Notes: generated by a model not told the origin, from the letters alone. A stretch of DNA of 64,000 nt from Dyella solisilvae (GCF_003351225.1 NZ_QQSY01000002.1:1044118-1108117), one strand, 5' to 3'; positions 48,054 to 57,505 are shown, counted from the stretch's first letter. Numbers and translations are program-made.

Positions 48054-50515
48054 TCTTCCGCCAACTGCAGCGCGAGTTCCTCCGGCGGCAGCGCGCCGCC
48101 GAACAGGAAACCCTGCAGCAATGAGCAGCCGGCGCTGCGCAGGTGCTCGGCCTGGGTGATGGTCTCCACGCCCTCGGCCACTACCGTCATGTCCAGGCTG
48201 TGCGCCATGGCGATGATGGCGTCGGTGATGGCCGCGTTGTCGGCATCGGTGGCGATGTCACGCACGAAGGTGCGGTCGATCTTCAGCGCGTCGATCGGGA
48301 AGTACTTCAGGTACGACAGGCTGCAGTAGCCGGTGCCGAAATCATCCAGCGCCAAGCTGACGCCCAGTTCCTTGATGTGCTGCATGAGCGCGCGGCTCTG
48401 GTCGCCCGCCGACATCACCATGCGCTCGGTCAGCTCCAGTTCGATCAGCGACGGCGGAAGCTGCGCCTCTTCCAGCGCCGCCTTCAGCGTGGCGTGGAAA
48501 TCCGGGTGCTGGAATTGCGGCGCGGCCACGTTGACCGCCACCACGATCGGATGCCCGCTGCGGTACCACTCGCCAGCCTGCCGGCAGGCCTCGCGGATCA
48601 CCCACTCGCCGATCGGCACGATCAGGCCGGTTTCTTCGGCCACCGGGATGAACTCGTCGGGCAGGTAGACGTCGCGGCCATCGAGCTGCCAGCGCAGCAG
48701 GGCCTCGGCGCCGACGATGGTGTCGGTGTTGGCGTCGACCTTGGGCTGGTAGTGCAGGTGCAGGTGGCCGCGGCGCAGGGCCTTGCGCAGGTCCTGCTCG
48801 ATGCGCAGTCGCGCGGCGGGGCGTTCGCTCATCGACGGCATGTAGAAGCGGTAGCCGTTGCGGCCCTGCATCTTCACTTCGTACATGGCGATATCGGCAT
48901 TGCGCAGCATCGACTCCGCGTCGTGCGCGTCATCGGGATACACGCTGATGCCCACGCTGAAGCTGACATGGCTCTCGCCGGGCCGGCTCGCGGCCTCGGA
49001 CTGCCACAGGCGCATCAGCTTCTCGCATAGCTGGCTGGCGCCGGTGCGCCCATCCACGTGCGAGAGCAGCACCACGAACTCGTCGCCACCCACGCGGCTG
49101 ACCGTGTCCTCGTTGCGCAGGCTGCCGCGCAGGTGCTCGGCGAACGCGCGCAGCATGCTGTCGCCGGCCGTGTGGCCGAGGGTGTCGTTGATCTGCTTGA
49201 AGTGATCGATGTCGATATGCAACAGCGCCGCCTGGTCGTGGCGGCGCAGCGCCGACGCCAGCACCTGTTCCAGGCGCGACTGCAGCAGGCTGCGGTTGGG
49301 CAGGCCGGTCAGCGTGTCGTGCTGGGCCAGGTGCGCCATCTTCAGCGCCAGCGCACGTGTTTCGCTGACATCGTGGAACACCAGCACGCCGCCGATCACG
49401 CTGCCCGCGTGGTCGTGGATCGAGGCGGCCGAATCCTCGATCGGCGTCTCGAAGCCGTTACGGTGCAGCAGCACGGCGTTGCCCTTTAGCTCGACGATGG
49501 CGTCGCGCGTGATGGCGTCGGTCAAGGGGCTGAGCATCGGTTCGCGGGTGCGGCCGTCGATCAGCCGGAACACCTCGCTCATCGGTTTGCCCACCGCCTC
49601 GGCGTGGGTCCAGCCGGTCATCGCCTCGGCGATCGGGTTGAGCGAGGTGACGCGGTCCTGCAGGTCGGTGGTGATCACTGCGTCGCCGATCGAGCGCAGG
49701 GTCACTTCCGCCAGCTCGCGTTCGCGGAACAGCGCTTCCTCGTAGGCCTTGCGCTGGCTGATGTCCTGGATCTGCGCCACGGCGTTATAGGCCTCGCCGT
49801 CGCCGTTGCGCACCGGCGACACGCTGAGCAGCACGTGCACGCTGTGGCCGTCGCGATGGATGTAGCGCTTCTCCAACTGGTAGGTGTCGCGCTCACCGGC
49901 GCGCATGGCGCGCGCCATTTCCCGCGACATCGCCACGTCGTCGCTGTGGGTCAGGTCGGGCAGGGCCATCGACAGCAGTTCCTGCTCCGAATAGCCGAGC
50001 ATCTGGCACAGCGCGTCGTTGACCCGCAGCATGAGGCCGCCGGTGGAGACCAGCGCCATGCCGATGGGCGCGTGCTGGAAGGCGCCGTAGAAGCGTTGTT
50101 CGCTCTCGCGCAGCTGGGTCTCCAGGGCATGGCGCGCGGTGATGTCGATGAACACCGTGAACACGCCGCGCACCTGGCCGTCTTCATCGAAGTCGGGCTG
50201 GAAGTTGCCGTGCACGTAGCAGCGGGCCTTGCCGCTGAACAGTTCGCCCTCGTACACCGCCGGCAGGCCGTCGAGGGCCTGCTGCAGGCAGGCGCCCGCC
50301 TGCTCCATGCTCCAGTGATCCATCACCTCTTCGACCGTGTGGCCGACCAGCCGGGCTGGGTCGACGCTCATCCACGCCTGGTGGGTGCCGTTGGCGAAAC
50401 GAAAGCGGCGATCGCGGTCGATGTAGGTGATCAGCGCGGGCGCCCCGTGCAGGACATGCGAGGCCCACGGGTCCTCGTTGCCGGTCGGTGTGAACTCGCG
50501 ATCGCTTTGACGCAT
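48050..50515 (-). CDS. PAS-PAS-PAS-GGDEF-EAL c-di-GMP signalling protein
   Basis: 821 residues, no transmembrane segment. Three PAS domains in order: about 25-135 (ITYIDRDRRFRFANGTH), 145-260 (GALVSTGG region, MALVSTGGLMLRVNDALC) and 270-395 (VITTDLQDRVTSLNPIAEAM); then GGDEF about 400-560 and EAL about 575-815. The cyclase motif RVGGDEFVVLL is intact and the phosphodiesterase keeps GAEALLRW, DDFGTGYCSLSYLKYFPID and the following Asp and Lys residues, so both activities could operate. The PAS domains probably sense small ligands or redox state. Single gene; the start MRQSDREF is supported only by the frame. Interacts with the same pool as the HD-GYP regulator at 19992. Confidence 0.94.
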   Translation of the reverse strand: MRQSDREFTPTGNEDPWASHVLHGAPALITYIDRDRRFRFANGTHQAWMSVDPARLVGHTVEEVMDHWSMEQAGACLQQALDGLPAVYEGELFSGKARCYVHGNFQPDFDEDGQVRGVFTVFIDITARHALETQLRESEQRFYGAFQHAPIGMALVSTGGLMLRVNDALCQMLGYSEQELLSMALPDLTHSDDVAMSREMARAMRAGERDTYQLEKRYIHRDGHSVHVLLSVSPVRNGDGEAYNAVAQIQDISQRKAYEEALFRERELAEVTLRSIGDAVITTDLQDRVTSLNPIAEAMTGWTHAEAVGKPMSEVFRLIDGRTREPMLSPLTDAITRDAIVELKGNAVLLHRNGFETPIEDSAASIHDHAGSVIGGVLVFHDVSETRALALKMAHLAQHDTLTGLPNRSLLQSRLEQVLASALRRHDQAALLHIDIDHFKQINDTLGHTAGDSMLRAFAEHLRGSLRNEDTVSRVGGDEFVVLLSHVDGRTGASQLCEKLMRLWQSEAASRPGESHVSFSVGISVYPDDAHDAESMLRNADIAMYEVKMQGRNGYRFYMPSMSERPAARLRIEQDLRKALRRGHLHLHYQPKVDANTDTIVGAEALLRWQLDGRDVYLPDEFIPVAEETGLIVPIGEWVIREACRQAGEWYRSGHPIVVAVNVAAPQFQHPDFHATLKAALEEAQLPPSLIELELTERMVMSAGDQSRALMQHIKELGVSLALDDFGTGYCSLSYLKYFPIDALKIDRTFVRDIATDADNAAITDAIIAMAHSLDMTVVAEGVETITQAEHLRSAGCSLLQGFLFGGALPPEELALQLAED

Positions 50516-50670
50516 CTAGGTTGACGCCCGCCGGCGCACCCTCCGCGCCCATCGCCGCATGATGCGCCAACTTCGAGTCACTGTGCAGATGGCCAGTGAT
50601 CGGGGCGCGCCCCGGTTGTGATGAAGCTCGCGTTGCCGTCCCTGAAGGGATCGGCAGCAGTACGTTCGCA

Positions 50671-50698
50671 CGTCTTCCCCGCTTGCGCGGGAATGACG
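50671..50698. repeat. Degenerate single arm of the ATTCCGG-type repeat
   Basis: GTCTTCCCC-GCTTGCGC-GGGAATGACG, a self-complementary unit resembling one arm of the elements at 5554-5653 and 62381-62499. No second arm nearby. Confidence 0.5.
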
Positions 50699-50714
50699 CG
50701 TGCATGAAGGTTCG

Positions 50715-51842
50715 CTAGTGCAACGGCTGCACCGGCGCGCTGAGCTGCCCGTCGGCATCCAGCTCGATGCGTCCCAGCGCATGCAGATCAGGCGCAATGC
50801 CATGGCGTTCAGCCAGCTCGCTCACCAGTGGCCCCAGCGCGTTGGGGTGCAGTGGATAGCCATGCGCCAGCACGCGGGCGCGGCCACCACCGCTGCGCTG
50901 GGCGAGCGTCACGGCGACCACGCCGAGTCCGGGCGCCTCGTGCGCGTACAGCGCCGGGGCCTGGTAGTCGGTCTCGACAGACGCCAGCGTCTCCAGCAGG
51001 TAACCGGCGCCGGGCGTGCCGGACGCCAGCACCATCGGCAGGTGGTGGGCCTCGAGCAGGGCGGCGTACTGGCGCAGTTCGAACACCACGCCGGCGAGGT
51101 CATGGGCCCGTTGTGCCGGCTCGCCGGCGTGGGCGCGCAGCCAGTCGGCCGGCGACTGCACCTGCACCTGGCCGTCGCGGTAGAGCAGGGCCAGGCCACG
51201 TGCGCTCAGCGTGGATTCCTCGCGATAAGGCGTGAGCAGCGCCGCTTCAAGCAGCGTCCACAGCGGGGCCAGGTTGACGTGCTCGTATTGCACGCAGGTC
51301 AGCGCCAACAGGTCGTTGCGGCTGAGGTAGCGGGCGTGTTCCAAGCGCACGCCGAGCGTGCGCATCAGCCAGTCCGCGGTGCGCTGGCCCGCTTCGCCGC
51401 GGCCGACCAGTTCCACTTCGAGCTGTTCCGACAGCGTTTCGGCAAGGGCCTCGGGCGCCAGCAGGGAGATCGGCAGCAGGCGCATCGGGCCGTCGGCAAA
51501 GGTGGCCTCCGGCTCCAGCGGCTGGGCGGGCATGTGGCCTTCATGGGTGCCGAAGGCGACCACGTTTTCCACATGACCGCGCGGCACGCGACGGGCCAGC
51601 TCATCGAGCGTGCCCCACACCGGGAAGCCCGGGCGCAACAATTCCACCGCGTCGAACAGGGCGCCGGCGATCGCCAGCCGCGCCTCGCCGACCTGCGGCA
51701 CCAGACCATGCAGGTCCTCGGCCACCAGGGCAGCCAGTTCGGCCGCCTCGTCGCGGCTCAGGGTCCGGCGCGAGGGAGCGTCCCCGGCCGACAGTTCCAG
51801 CGCCAGCACCACCGGTAGCGCGACGAGCGATTGAGCTTCCAC
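50715..51842 (-). CDS. Conserved hypothetical protein
   Basis: Family not recognised. 375 residues from a GTG at 51842 (an in-frame TTG at 51872 would add ten residues; neither has a strong ribosome site). No clear signal peptide or membrane helix. It is rich in leucine and glutamate with acidic N-terminal half (LSRDEAAELAALVAEDLHG) and two cores that look like alpha/beta units: MVLASGTPGAGYLLETLASVE and GLGVVAVTLAQRSGGGRARVL, quoted in parts. Codon usage matches neighbours so it is a true gene. It lies divergent from fadI across 117 bases; a possible role in lipid metabolism cannot be supported from sequence alone. Confidence 0.7.
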   Translation of the reverse strand: MEAQSLVALPVVLALELSAGDAPSRRTLSRDEAAELAALVAEDLHGLVPQVGEARLAIAGALFDAVELLRPGFPVWGTLDELARRVPRGHVENVVAFGTHEGHMPAQPLEPEATFADGPMRLLPISLLAPEALAETLSEQLEVELVGRGEAGQRTADWLMRTLGVRLEHARYLSRNDLLALTCVQYEHVNLAPLWTLLEAALLTPYREESTLSARGLALLYRDGQVQVQSPADWLRAHAGEPAQRAHDLAGVVFELRQYAALLEAHHLPMVLASGTPGAGYLLETLASVETDYQAPALYAHEAPGLGVVAVTLAQRSGGGRARVLAHGYPLHPNALGPLVSELAERHGIAPDLHALGRIELDADGQLSAPVQPLH

Positions 51843-51959
51843 GGATGACCAACCCGAACGGCAAAGAACCAAATTCTAGCATTCGCGACTTTTTGGGCTT
51901 CCGTGGCGCAACGGCGCGGGTTAGCCTTGACGACTCGGCTTTTCTGGACCGTTCCAGCC

Positions 51960-53243
51960 ATGGAAAACACGCTCAAGCGCGTCGGTGTGATCGGCGGTAT
52001 CCGCATCCCGTTCTGCCGCAATAACACCGCCTACGCCGATGTCGGCAATTTCGGCATGTCGGTGAAGGTGCTTGGGTCGCTGGTTGAGCGCTATGGCCTA
52101 CATGGTCAGGAACTGGGCGAAGTGGCGATGGGGGCGGTGATCAAGCACTCCTCCGAATGGAACCTGGCCCGCGAGGCTGTGCTTTCCTCGGGCCTGGCGC
52201 CGACCACCCCGGCGATCACCACGGCGCGCGCCTGCGGCACTTCGCTGGACAACGCCATCATCATCGCCAACAAGATCGCCACCGGGCAGATCGAGGCGGG
52301 CATCGCCGGCGGTTCGGACACCACCAGCGACGTGCCGATCGTGCTGGGCGAGCGGCTGCGCAAGCGCCTGCTGGCGGTCAATCGCGCCAAGGGCTGGCAG
52401 GACAAGCTGCGCGCCGCCAGTCAGGGCTTTTCCTTCCGGGAATTGAAGCCGGCCTTTCCGGGTGTGGCTGAGCCGCGCACCGGCATGTCCATGGGCGACC
52501 ACTGCGAGAAGATGGCCAAGGAATGGCGCGTCAGCCGCCAGGCCCAGGACCAGCTCGCGCTGGACAGCCACCACAAGCTGGCGGCCGCCTACGAGGCGGG
52601 CTTCTTCGAAGATCTGGTGGTGCCGTTCCGCGGTTTGAAACGCGACGGCTTCCTGCGTCCCGATTCCACCCTGGAGAAGCTGGCTTCGCTCAAGCCCGCC
52701 TTCGACAAGAGCTCCGGCCAGGGCACGCTCACTGCGGGCAATTCCACCGGCCTGTCCGATGGCGCCGCCGCGGTGCTGCTGGGCACCGAGGAATGGGCGG
52801 CCCAACGCGGGCTCAAGGTGCAGGCGTGGTTCCGCGATGCCGAAGTGGCCGCGGTCGACTTCGTGCATGGCGAGGGCCTGCTGATGGCGCCCACCGTGGC
52901 TGTGCCGCGCATGCTGGCGCGCCATGGCCTGACCCTGCAGGACTTCGACTTCTACGAGATCCACGAAGCCTTCGCCGCCCAGGTGCTGTGCACGCTGCGT
53001 GCGTGGGAGAGCGCCGACTACTGCAAGAACCGCCTCGGGCTCGAGCAGCCGCTGGGCGCGATCGATCCGGCCAAGCTCAACGTGCACGGCTCCAGCCTCG
53101 CCGCGGGCCATCCGTTCGCGGCCACCGGCGCCCGCGTGGTCGCCACGCTGGCCAAGCTGCTGGAGCAGAAGGGTTCCGGTCGCGGCCTGATTTCCATCTG
53201 CACGGCCGGTGGCATGGGCGTCACCGCCATCCTCGAACGCTGA
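51960..53243 (+). CDS. fadI: 3-ketoacyl-CoA thiolase, FadI-type
   Basis: Thiolytic cleavage of 3-ketoacyl-CoA in fatty acid beta-oxidation, or the reverse condensation. 427 residues. The nucleophilic Cys is in TTARACGTSLDNAI; the catalytic His is in NVHGSSLAAGHPFAATGARV and the second Cys in SICTAGGMGV. The N-terminus RVGVIGGIRIPFCRNNTAYA is characteristic of the FadI branch. The ATG at 51960 replaces a longer in-frame reading from 51903. No fadJ or acyl-CoA dehydrogenase is adjacent; a TonB-like gene follows 31 bases later but is unlikely to be functionally related. Confidence 0.95.
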   Translation: MENTLKRVGVIGGIRIPFCRNNTAYADVGNFGMSVKVLGSLVERYGLHGQELGEVAMGAVIKHSSEWNLAREAVLSSGLAPTTPAITTARACGTSLDNAIIIANKIATGQIEAGIAGGSDTTSDVPIVLGERLRKRLLAVNRAKGWQDKLRAASQGFSFRELKPAFPGVAEPRTGMSMGDHCEKMAKEWRVSRQAQDQLALDSHHKLAAAYEAGFFEDLVVPFRGLKRDGFLRPDSTLEKLASLKPAFDKSSGQGTLTAGNSTGLSDGAAAVLLGTEEWAAQRGLKVQAWFRDAEVAAVDFVHGEGLLMAPTVAVPRMLARHGLTLQDFDFYEIHEAFAAQVLCTLRAWESADYCKNRLGLEQPLGAIDPAKLNVHGSSLAAGHPFAATGARVVATLAKLLEQKGSGRGLISICTAGGMGVTAILER

Positions 53244-53274
53244 GCGGCGCCCGCGCGCCGCACGCGACCTGGCG

Positions 53275-53811
53275 ATGTTTCGCTTGCGTACGATGGTCGG
53301 GCTGAGCGCGTTGGCCCTGCTGGTCGGCATCGCCGGCACCGCCTGGCTGAGCAGTTTGACCAGTGACTGGGACGGCCCACCGGCCGGCCACGCGGTGAGC
53401 CACGCCAATCCGATCCGCGCCGTGCTGCGTCGTCATCCGCGTCCTGCGCGGACGGCGGTCGCCGGCGCGCATCACGTCCTGCCTCCCGCTGCGGCGACGA
53501 CGCGATCGCCGGCGGTCGCCGACCCGCCCAGCCTCACGCCGGTGGACATGCCTCCGCTTGCTGCTTCGCCTTGGAAGCGCGAGCCGCTGGTGAATGGTCG
53601 GGTGCTGCTGCGTGTCAGCGTCAATGGCGCCGGCCAGGTGACCCGGGCCGAGGTGGCCCACGGCAGTGGCAATGCAGGATTGGACGATCGCGCGCTGCGC
53701 ACCGTGCAGCACTGGCGCTTCGCGGTTCCGGCGGATCACCCGGACGGTCTGACCGGTGAACTGCTGATGCGCTTCGACGCCGACAGTCCACCCGTCGCCC
53801 GCAGTCCTTGA
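53275..53811 (+). CDS. TonB C-terminal-domain (energy transducer) protein
   Basis: 178 residues: an N-terminal membrane anchor (TMVGLSALALLVGIAGTAWL), a Pro/Ala/Arg-rich periplasmic linker (RRHPRPARTAVAG to about residue 90) and a C-terminal TonB-type beta-alpha-beta domain (VNGRVLLRVSVNGAGQVTRA, SGNAGLDDRALRTVQHWRF). TonB proteins contact the TonB box of outer membrane receptors and transmit proton-motive force from ExbB/ExbD. There are no exbBD genes in the window, so it must borrow an ExbBD complex or serve a specialised receptor. Weak ribosome site; the ATG is the first after the fadI stop and in frame with the anchor. Confidence 0.82.
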   Translation: MFRLRTMVGLSALALLVGIAGTAWLSSLTSDWDGPPAGHAVSHANPIRAVLRRHPRPARTAVAGAHHVLPPAAATTRSPAVADPPSLTPVDMPPLAASPWKREPLVNGRVLLRVSVNGAGQVTRAEVAHGSGNAGLDDRALRTVQHWRFAVPADHPDGLTGELLMRFDADSPPVARSP

Positions 53812-53908
53812 TGCATGAGCGCAGGCCGAGCGCGATCCATCGTGGCGAACGGCGACAACGTGCTCAATCGATGGATTGAAACGCTGCGTTCGCGCACGGG
53901 GCGCCCTG

Positions 53909-55774
53909 CTACAGGACGCCCTTTACGCCGGCGCCGAACGCGGTGATCAGGCGCGTGTAGATCAGCTTTTGCGAAACGTCCACCTCCGGGAAGTCACCCA
54001 CCGGCGTGTAGCAACTGAAGAAGCCGGGATCGCTTGGACGCATCGGTGTGCAGCCCGCCTTGAGGTCGTAGCTGGTGGCGTAGCGATAAGGCCACAGGTC
54101 GAACACCGGCAGGCTTGCCGAGACGTCGCCGATGGCCATGCTCAGGCTGCTCTGCTGGCGCGGCGCCACCACCCAGGCGTTCTCGGGTTGGGTGTCGCGC
54201 AGGATGCTTTCGCGCAGCTCGCCGGCGAAGCGCGCGTCGTAGACGATCACGCCCGCCTCGGTGTTGTAGTGGTCCGAGCGCGGATCGAAGTTGTGTGAGC
54301 CGACCATGGCGAAGTCGTCGTCCACCACGATCGATTTGGCGTGCAGGCCGAAACGCCGGCCCGGCGTGATCAGCGGGGCGGGGCGGTTGCGCTTGGTCAG
54401 GCCGCGGCTGCCGAGCAGGCCGCGCTCGGTGCCCATGCGGCGACGGACCTTGTTGCCCGCCTGCGCCGGCGCCACCGGCCCTTCGTCGGCGGACGCTTCG
54501 GCGTTGTCCTCGGCCGGTCCGGCCGCGTGCGGTTTCATCTCGTAGATCTCGAAACCGTCTTCCTTCAGGTAGTGCTTGCGGTGCTTGTAGGACAGCGCAT
54601 ACACGGCGAACGCGTCGGTGGAGGCCAGCGAGTTGGTCGACACGATGATGCGGGGGGGCGACGGGTTGTTGCGCAGGCGCGCGAACACACTCTGGGCGCG
54701 CTTGCTGAGCACCAGATAGGGAGTCTGCAGCACGACCTCCTCCTTCGCGGCCCCGATCAGGCGCATCAGGTGGGCGGTGAATTCGCGGGCCTGACGCTCC
54801 TGCGGTTGCTCGGTCTTGGCGGGCAGGTCGCTGAAATAATCCACGCGGCCGGTGCGCAGGGTTTCCGACACCAGCGCGTCGTCCAGCCAGTCGCCGTCCT
54901 CGGACTCGGACTGCACGCGCGCCACGCGTTGTGGATGGGTGTAATGCGGCGGGGGCAGCGGCTTGGGCTCCTTGTCGCCGAGCAGCTGGCCGTTGACGTC
55001 TCGCAGATGGGTCAGCGGGGTCGAGCGCTTGTGGTTCCAGAATTTCTCGAAGCTGGCGGCCATCGCCTTGGCCGCCGGGCCACCCACCATTACGTCGCGG
55101 TCGACGTAGTCGAAGTCGTCGTCCCAGTCGAAGTAGCGGTCCTGGTAGTTGCGCCCGCCGGTGATGCCGATGGTGTCGTCCACCAGCAGCAGCTTGTTGT
55201 GCATGCGCTGGTTGAAGGTCATGAAGCAGCACACGATGCTGGCGCTGAACTCCACCACCGAGGTCTGCGCCTTGTGGAAGGTGGGGTTGTACAGGCGCAC
55301 CTCGAGGTTCTCGTGCGCGGTGGCCAGTCGCTCGAGCTCCACCGGGTCGCCGAAGGAGAACAGCTGGTCGGCCAGGATGCGCACCTTCACGCCACGTCGC
55401 GCCGCCTTGAGCAATTCATTCAGCACCAGCTGGCCAGCGTCGTCCTGGTCCCAGATGTAGGTCTGCACGTCGATGCTGTGCTGCGCGGCGCGGATCAGGT
55501 TGAGCCGCGCGACCATCGCCGCCTCGCTGTCGTTGAGCAGGGTGACCACGTGCACGGGCTGTTCGGCGGTGGAGTCGGCCATCGCCTGCTGCGCGGCGGC
55601 CAGCAACGGCGAGTTGATCGCGCAGTGGTCGGGTTGGTCACAGTCGAGCGCGTGGCTGGTCTCGGCCGCGACCAGCGCGTCGGCGCGCCGCATGCGCGCG
55701 GGCGACACGCTGCATCCCGAGATGGTCAGGATCGCAACGAGCAGAAAGTAAAAGGCGATCCCGCGCTGGCGCAT
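53909..55774 (-). CDS. Phospholipase D family protein, ClsC-type cardiolipin synthase-like
   Basis: A 621-residue exported lipoprotein (signal ending in ISGC with Cys21) with two HKD motifs: HNKLLLVDDTIGITGGRNY and HAKSIVVDDDFAMVGSHNF, the hallmark of the phospholipase D fold. Between them is a long insertion (about residues 265-460) containing LQTPYLVLSKRAQSVFARLR and a Pro/Glu-rich stretch. E. coli ClsC also has two HKD motifs, of similar length, and makes cardiolipin from phosphatidylethanolamine and phosphatidylglycerol; the same reaction is a reasonable guess here. The C-terminal 100 residues (SLSMAIGDVSASLPVFDLWP) match the YmdC/ClsC tail. Stop lies in a 10-bp imperfect hairpin (53899-53921). 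Confidence 0.9.
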   Translation of the reverse strand: MRQRGIAFYFLLVAILTISGCSVSPARMRRADALVAAETSHALDCDQPDHCAINSPLLAAAQQAMADSTAEQPVHVVTLLNDSEAAMVARLNLIRAAQHSIDVQTYIWDQDDAGQLVLNELLKAARRGVKVRILADQLFSFGDPVELERLATAHENLEVRLYNPTFHKAQTSVVEFSASIVCCFMTFNQRMHNKLLLVDDTIGITGGRNYQDRYFDWDDDFDYVDRDVMVGGPAAKAMAASFEKFWNHKRSTPLTHLRDVNGQLLGDKEPKPLPPPHYTHPQRVARVQSESEDGDWLDDALVSETLRTGRVDYFSDLPAKTEQPQERQAREFTAHLMRLIGAAKEEVVLQTPYLVLSKRAQSVFARLRNNPSPPRIIVSTNSLASTDAFAVYALSYKHRKHYLKEDGFEIYEMKPHAAGPAEDNAEASADEGPVAPAQAGNKVRRRMGTERGLLGSRGLTKRNRPAPLITPGRRFGLHAKSIVVDDDFAMVGSHNFDPRSDHYNTEAGVIVYDARFAGELRESILRDTQPENAWVVAPRQQSSLSMAIGDVSASLPVFDLWPYRYATSYDLKAGCTPMRPSDPGFFSCYTPVGDFPEVDVSQKLIYTRLITAFGAGVKGVL

Positions 55775-55796
55775 GGGCGGATGATACGGGGAGCCT

Positions 55797-56360
55797 TCAG
55801 CGCTTGGCGTAATCCAGGCTGATCATCATGCCCAGCTCGACCTTGTCCGACAGCGCGGCGCGGTGGCCGCTCATCCCGTAATCGCTGCGCTGGATGGTGC
55901 CGCGCACGGATATCACGCATTGCTGCGGCGAGGTGAGCGGGCAGCGCGAGGGCAGCAGCTCGAAATGCGCGGGATGGGTGATGCCGCGCAAGGTCAGCGT
56001 GCCGTCCAGCTCGCCACCCTTCTCCAGCGTCGCCAGCGATATCGGTTCGGACACGAAGCGGATCGAAGGATAGTGCGACACATCGAAGAATTCCGGCGCA
56101 AGCACCCAGCGCCGGATGCGGTCCGAACTCATCTGGATGCTGTCGACCGTGATGCGCGCGTCCACCACCGCGGTGTCGTGCAAGGCGCTGAGGGTGACGT
56201 CGCCGTCGATCTCTTCGAAACGTCCTGCGATCTGGCTGAGCCAGAACAGGCGCACGCCGAAGTCGGCGTGCGAGCGGGTGGGATCTATTCGGTAATCGGC
56301 GGCATGGGCCGGTAGTGCGGCCAGCAACAGCAGGGCGCTGCGGGCGAACCACCGGATCAT
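55797..56360 (-). CDS. YceI-family periplasmic lipid-binding protein
   Basis: 187 residues with a signal peptide ending AAPLPAHAAD-type (LLLLAALPAHAAD). The rest is the single YceI lipocalin-like barrel: YRIDPTRSHADFGVRLFWLS at the start, GRFEEIDGDVTLSALHDTAV, the TLTLRGITHPAHFEL strand, and GTIQRSDYGMSGHRAALSDKVELGM near the end, each at the expected place. Members bind polyisoprenoid lipids and are induced by alkaline or osmotic stress. The ATG overlaps the stop of sixA by four bases (ATGA), so it is coupled to that gene; the pairing has no obvious explanation. Confidence 0.93.
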   Translation of the reverse strand: MIRWFARSALLLLAALPAHAADYRIDPTRSHADFGVRLFWLSQIAGRFEEIDGDVTLSALHDTAVVDARITVDSIQMSSDRIRRWVLAPEFFDVSHYPSIRFVSEPISLATLEKGGELDGTLTLRGITHPAHFELLPSRCPLTSPQQCVISVRGTIQRSDYGMSGHRAALSDKVELGMMISLDYAKR

Positions 56361-56830
56361 GGGGACCAGAAGGCGTCCAGTCGGGCGTTGCCGGGTTCGA
56401 GCGCGCCGTCCAGGTGCAGCACCGCCAGGCCGCCGGGAGGCATGCCGCGGAATTCGTCCGAGCGGCCTTCCACCAGCAACGCCACCAGCCGCTCGATGCC
56501 CGGGTTGTGGCCCACCAGCATCACCGTGCCGGCATCGCCGTGCTCGTCCAGCAGGGCGAGCAATTCGCCGGGGGTCGCTTCGTAGATGTCGTCGGCAAAC
56601 TTCAGCGCCGGCTCGTGCTTGAGCGCGGCTAGCGCCAGCGAGGCGGTGCTGCGCGTGCGTTCGGACGGGGAGCACAGCACCAGGTCCGGCTTCAGCCCGC
56701 GCTTGGCAAGCCATTTGCCGGCGGCGCGCGCCTCCTGTTCGCCGTGTCCGCTCAGGCGCCGGCTGTGGTCTTCCCCACCCTTGGGGGCCGGTTGAGCCTC
56801 GGCGTGACGCAACAGGATGAGCTCGTGCAT
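56357..56830 (-). CDS. sixA: Phosphohistidine phosphatase SixA
   Basis: 157-residue histidine phosphatase of the SixA family, which removes phosphate from phosphorylated Hpt or PTS histidines. The N-terminal RHG-like motif is LILLRHAEAQPA (His), followed by RRLSGHGEQEARAAGKW, the substrate-pocket region LVLCSPSERTRSTASLAL and the second catalytic His in MLVGHNPGIERLV. The length and motif order are typical. Starts at 56830 with an AAGGAG within ten bases. Overlaps yceI by four bases. Targets are not visible nearby, but several Hpt-bearing kinases such as that at 15804 are potential substrates. Confidence 0.95.
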   Translation of the reverse strand: MHELILLRHAEAQPAPKGGEDHSRRLSGHGEQEARAAGKWLAKRGLKPDLVLCSPSERTRSTASLALAALKHEPALKFADDIYEATPGELLALLDEHGDAGTVMLVGHNPGIERLVALLVEGRSDEFRGMPPGGLAVLHLDGALEPGNARLDAFWSP

Positions 56831-56872
56831 GGTTCATGCTCCTTCAAGGAGGTGGCCGGCGGGCCGCCTGGT

Positions 56873-57505
56873 TCAATGCTGGCGTTTGATCCAGCGCAGG
56901 AGATGTTTCCAATCCTCCTGGTGGCTCCGGACGTTTTCCGAAGCGTAATCAAAGATGCCCTTGCCGAGTGCGGTGAGCAGCACATAGGCCTGGCTGTCAC
57001 GCAGCTGCGCCACCAGCGGAAACGGCGCCTTTTCGGCCAGCAGCGTCATGGCGTCCTGGCTGGCGTTGGTCCACGGCTTGAGGCGATTGCCCACCAGTCC
57101 CACCGGCAGTTTGCCGCGCTTGATGCGACCGATCTGTTGCAGGTGCCCGAGGAAATCGAACGTGGCATCGAGGTCAAACGTTGACGGCAGCACCGGCACC
57201 AGCACCACGTCGGCTTTTTCCAGGTAGGGCTCCAGATCGCGCTCCTGGGCGCCAGCCGGTGTATCGATCAGCACGCGCTGGGTGTCATCGGGGAGCCTTT
57301 CCAGCGACTTGCGTCCGCCTTCCATCGCCAGCACCCCGGGCACGCTGTCCGGACGGCGGCTGGCCCAGCGGAATCCGGACAGCTGGCGATCGGCGTCGAC
57401 GATGGCGGTGTGCTTGCCGTCCTGCGCCCAGTGCGAGGCCAGTTGCGTGACCAGCGTGCTCTTGCCGCAACCGCCTTTGCTGCTTGCTACCAGTACCGTC
57501 AGCAT
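56873..57505 (-). CDS. ParA-family ATPase (orphan)
   Basis: 210-residue ParA/MinD-type P-loop ATPase. Deviant Walker A SSKGGCGKSTLVTQL, with the signature lysine at KGGxGKST, and Walker A-prime IVDADRQLSGFRW; the switch region VLIDTPAGAQERDL and QQIGRIKRGKLPVGLVGNRL (the NRL/NR-type motif) are also visible. Such proteins position DNA, chemoreceptors or polar machines. There is no parB, cheA or flagellar gene adjacent, and no plasmid sign, so it is an orphan with unknown cargo. Separated by 42 bases from sixA downstream on the same strand. Confidence 0.93.
   Translation of the reverse strand: MLTVLVASSKGGCGKSTLVTQLASHWAQDGKHTAIVDADRQLSGFRWASRRPDSVPGVLAMEGGRKSLERLPDDTQRVLIDTPAGAQERDLEPYLEKADVVLVPVLPSTFDLDATFDFLGHLQQIGRIKRGKLPVGLVGNRLKPWTNASQDAMTLLAEKAPFPLVAQLRDSQAYVLLTALGKGIFDYASENVRSHQEDWKHLLRWIKRQH

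Noticed and set aside
56873-57505. ParA-like gene as a sign of an integrated plasmid
   Set aside because: No parB, replication or partition site nearby, and codon use is that of the chromosome.
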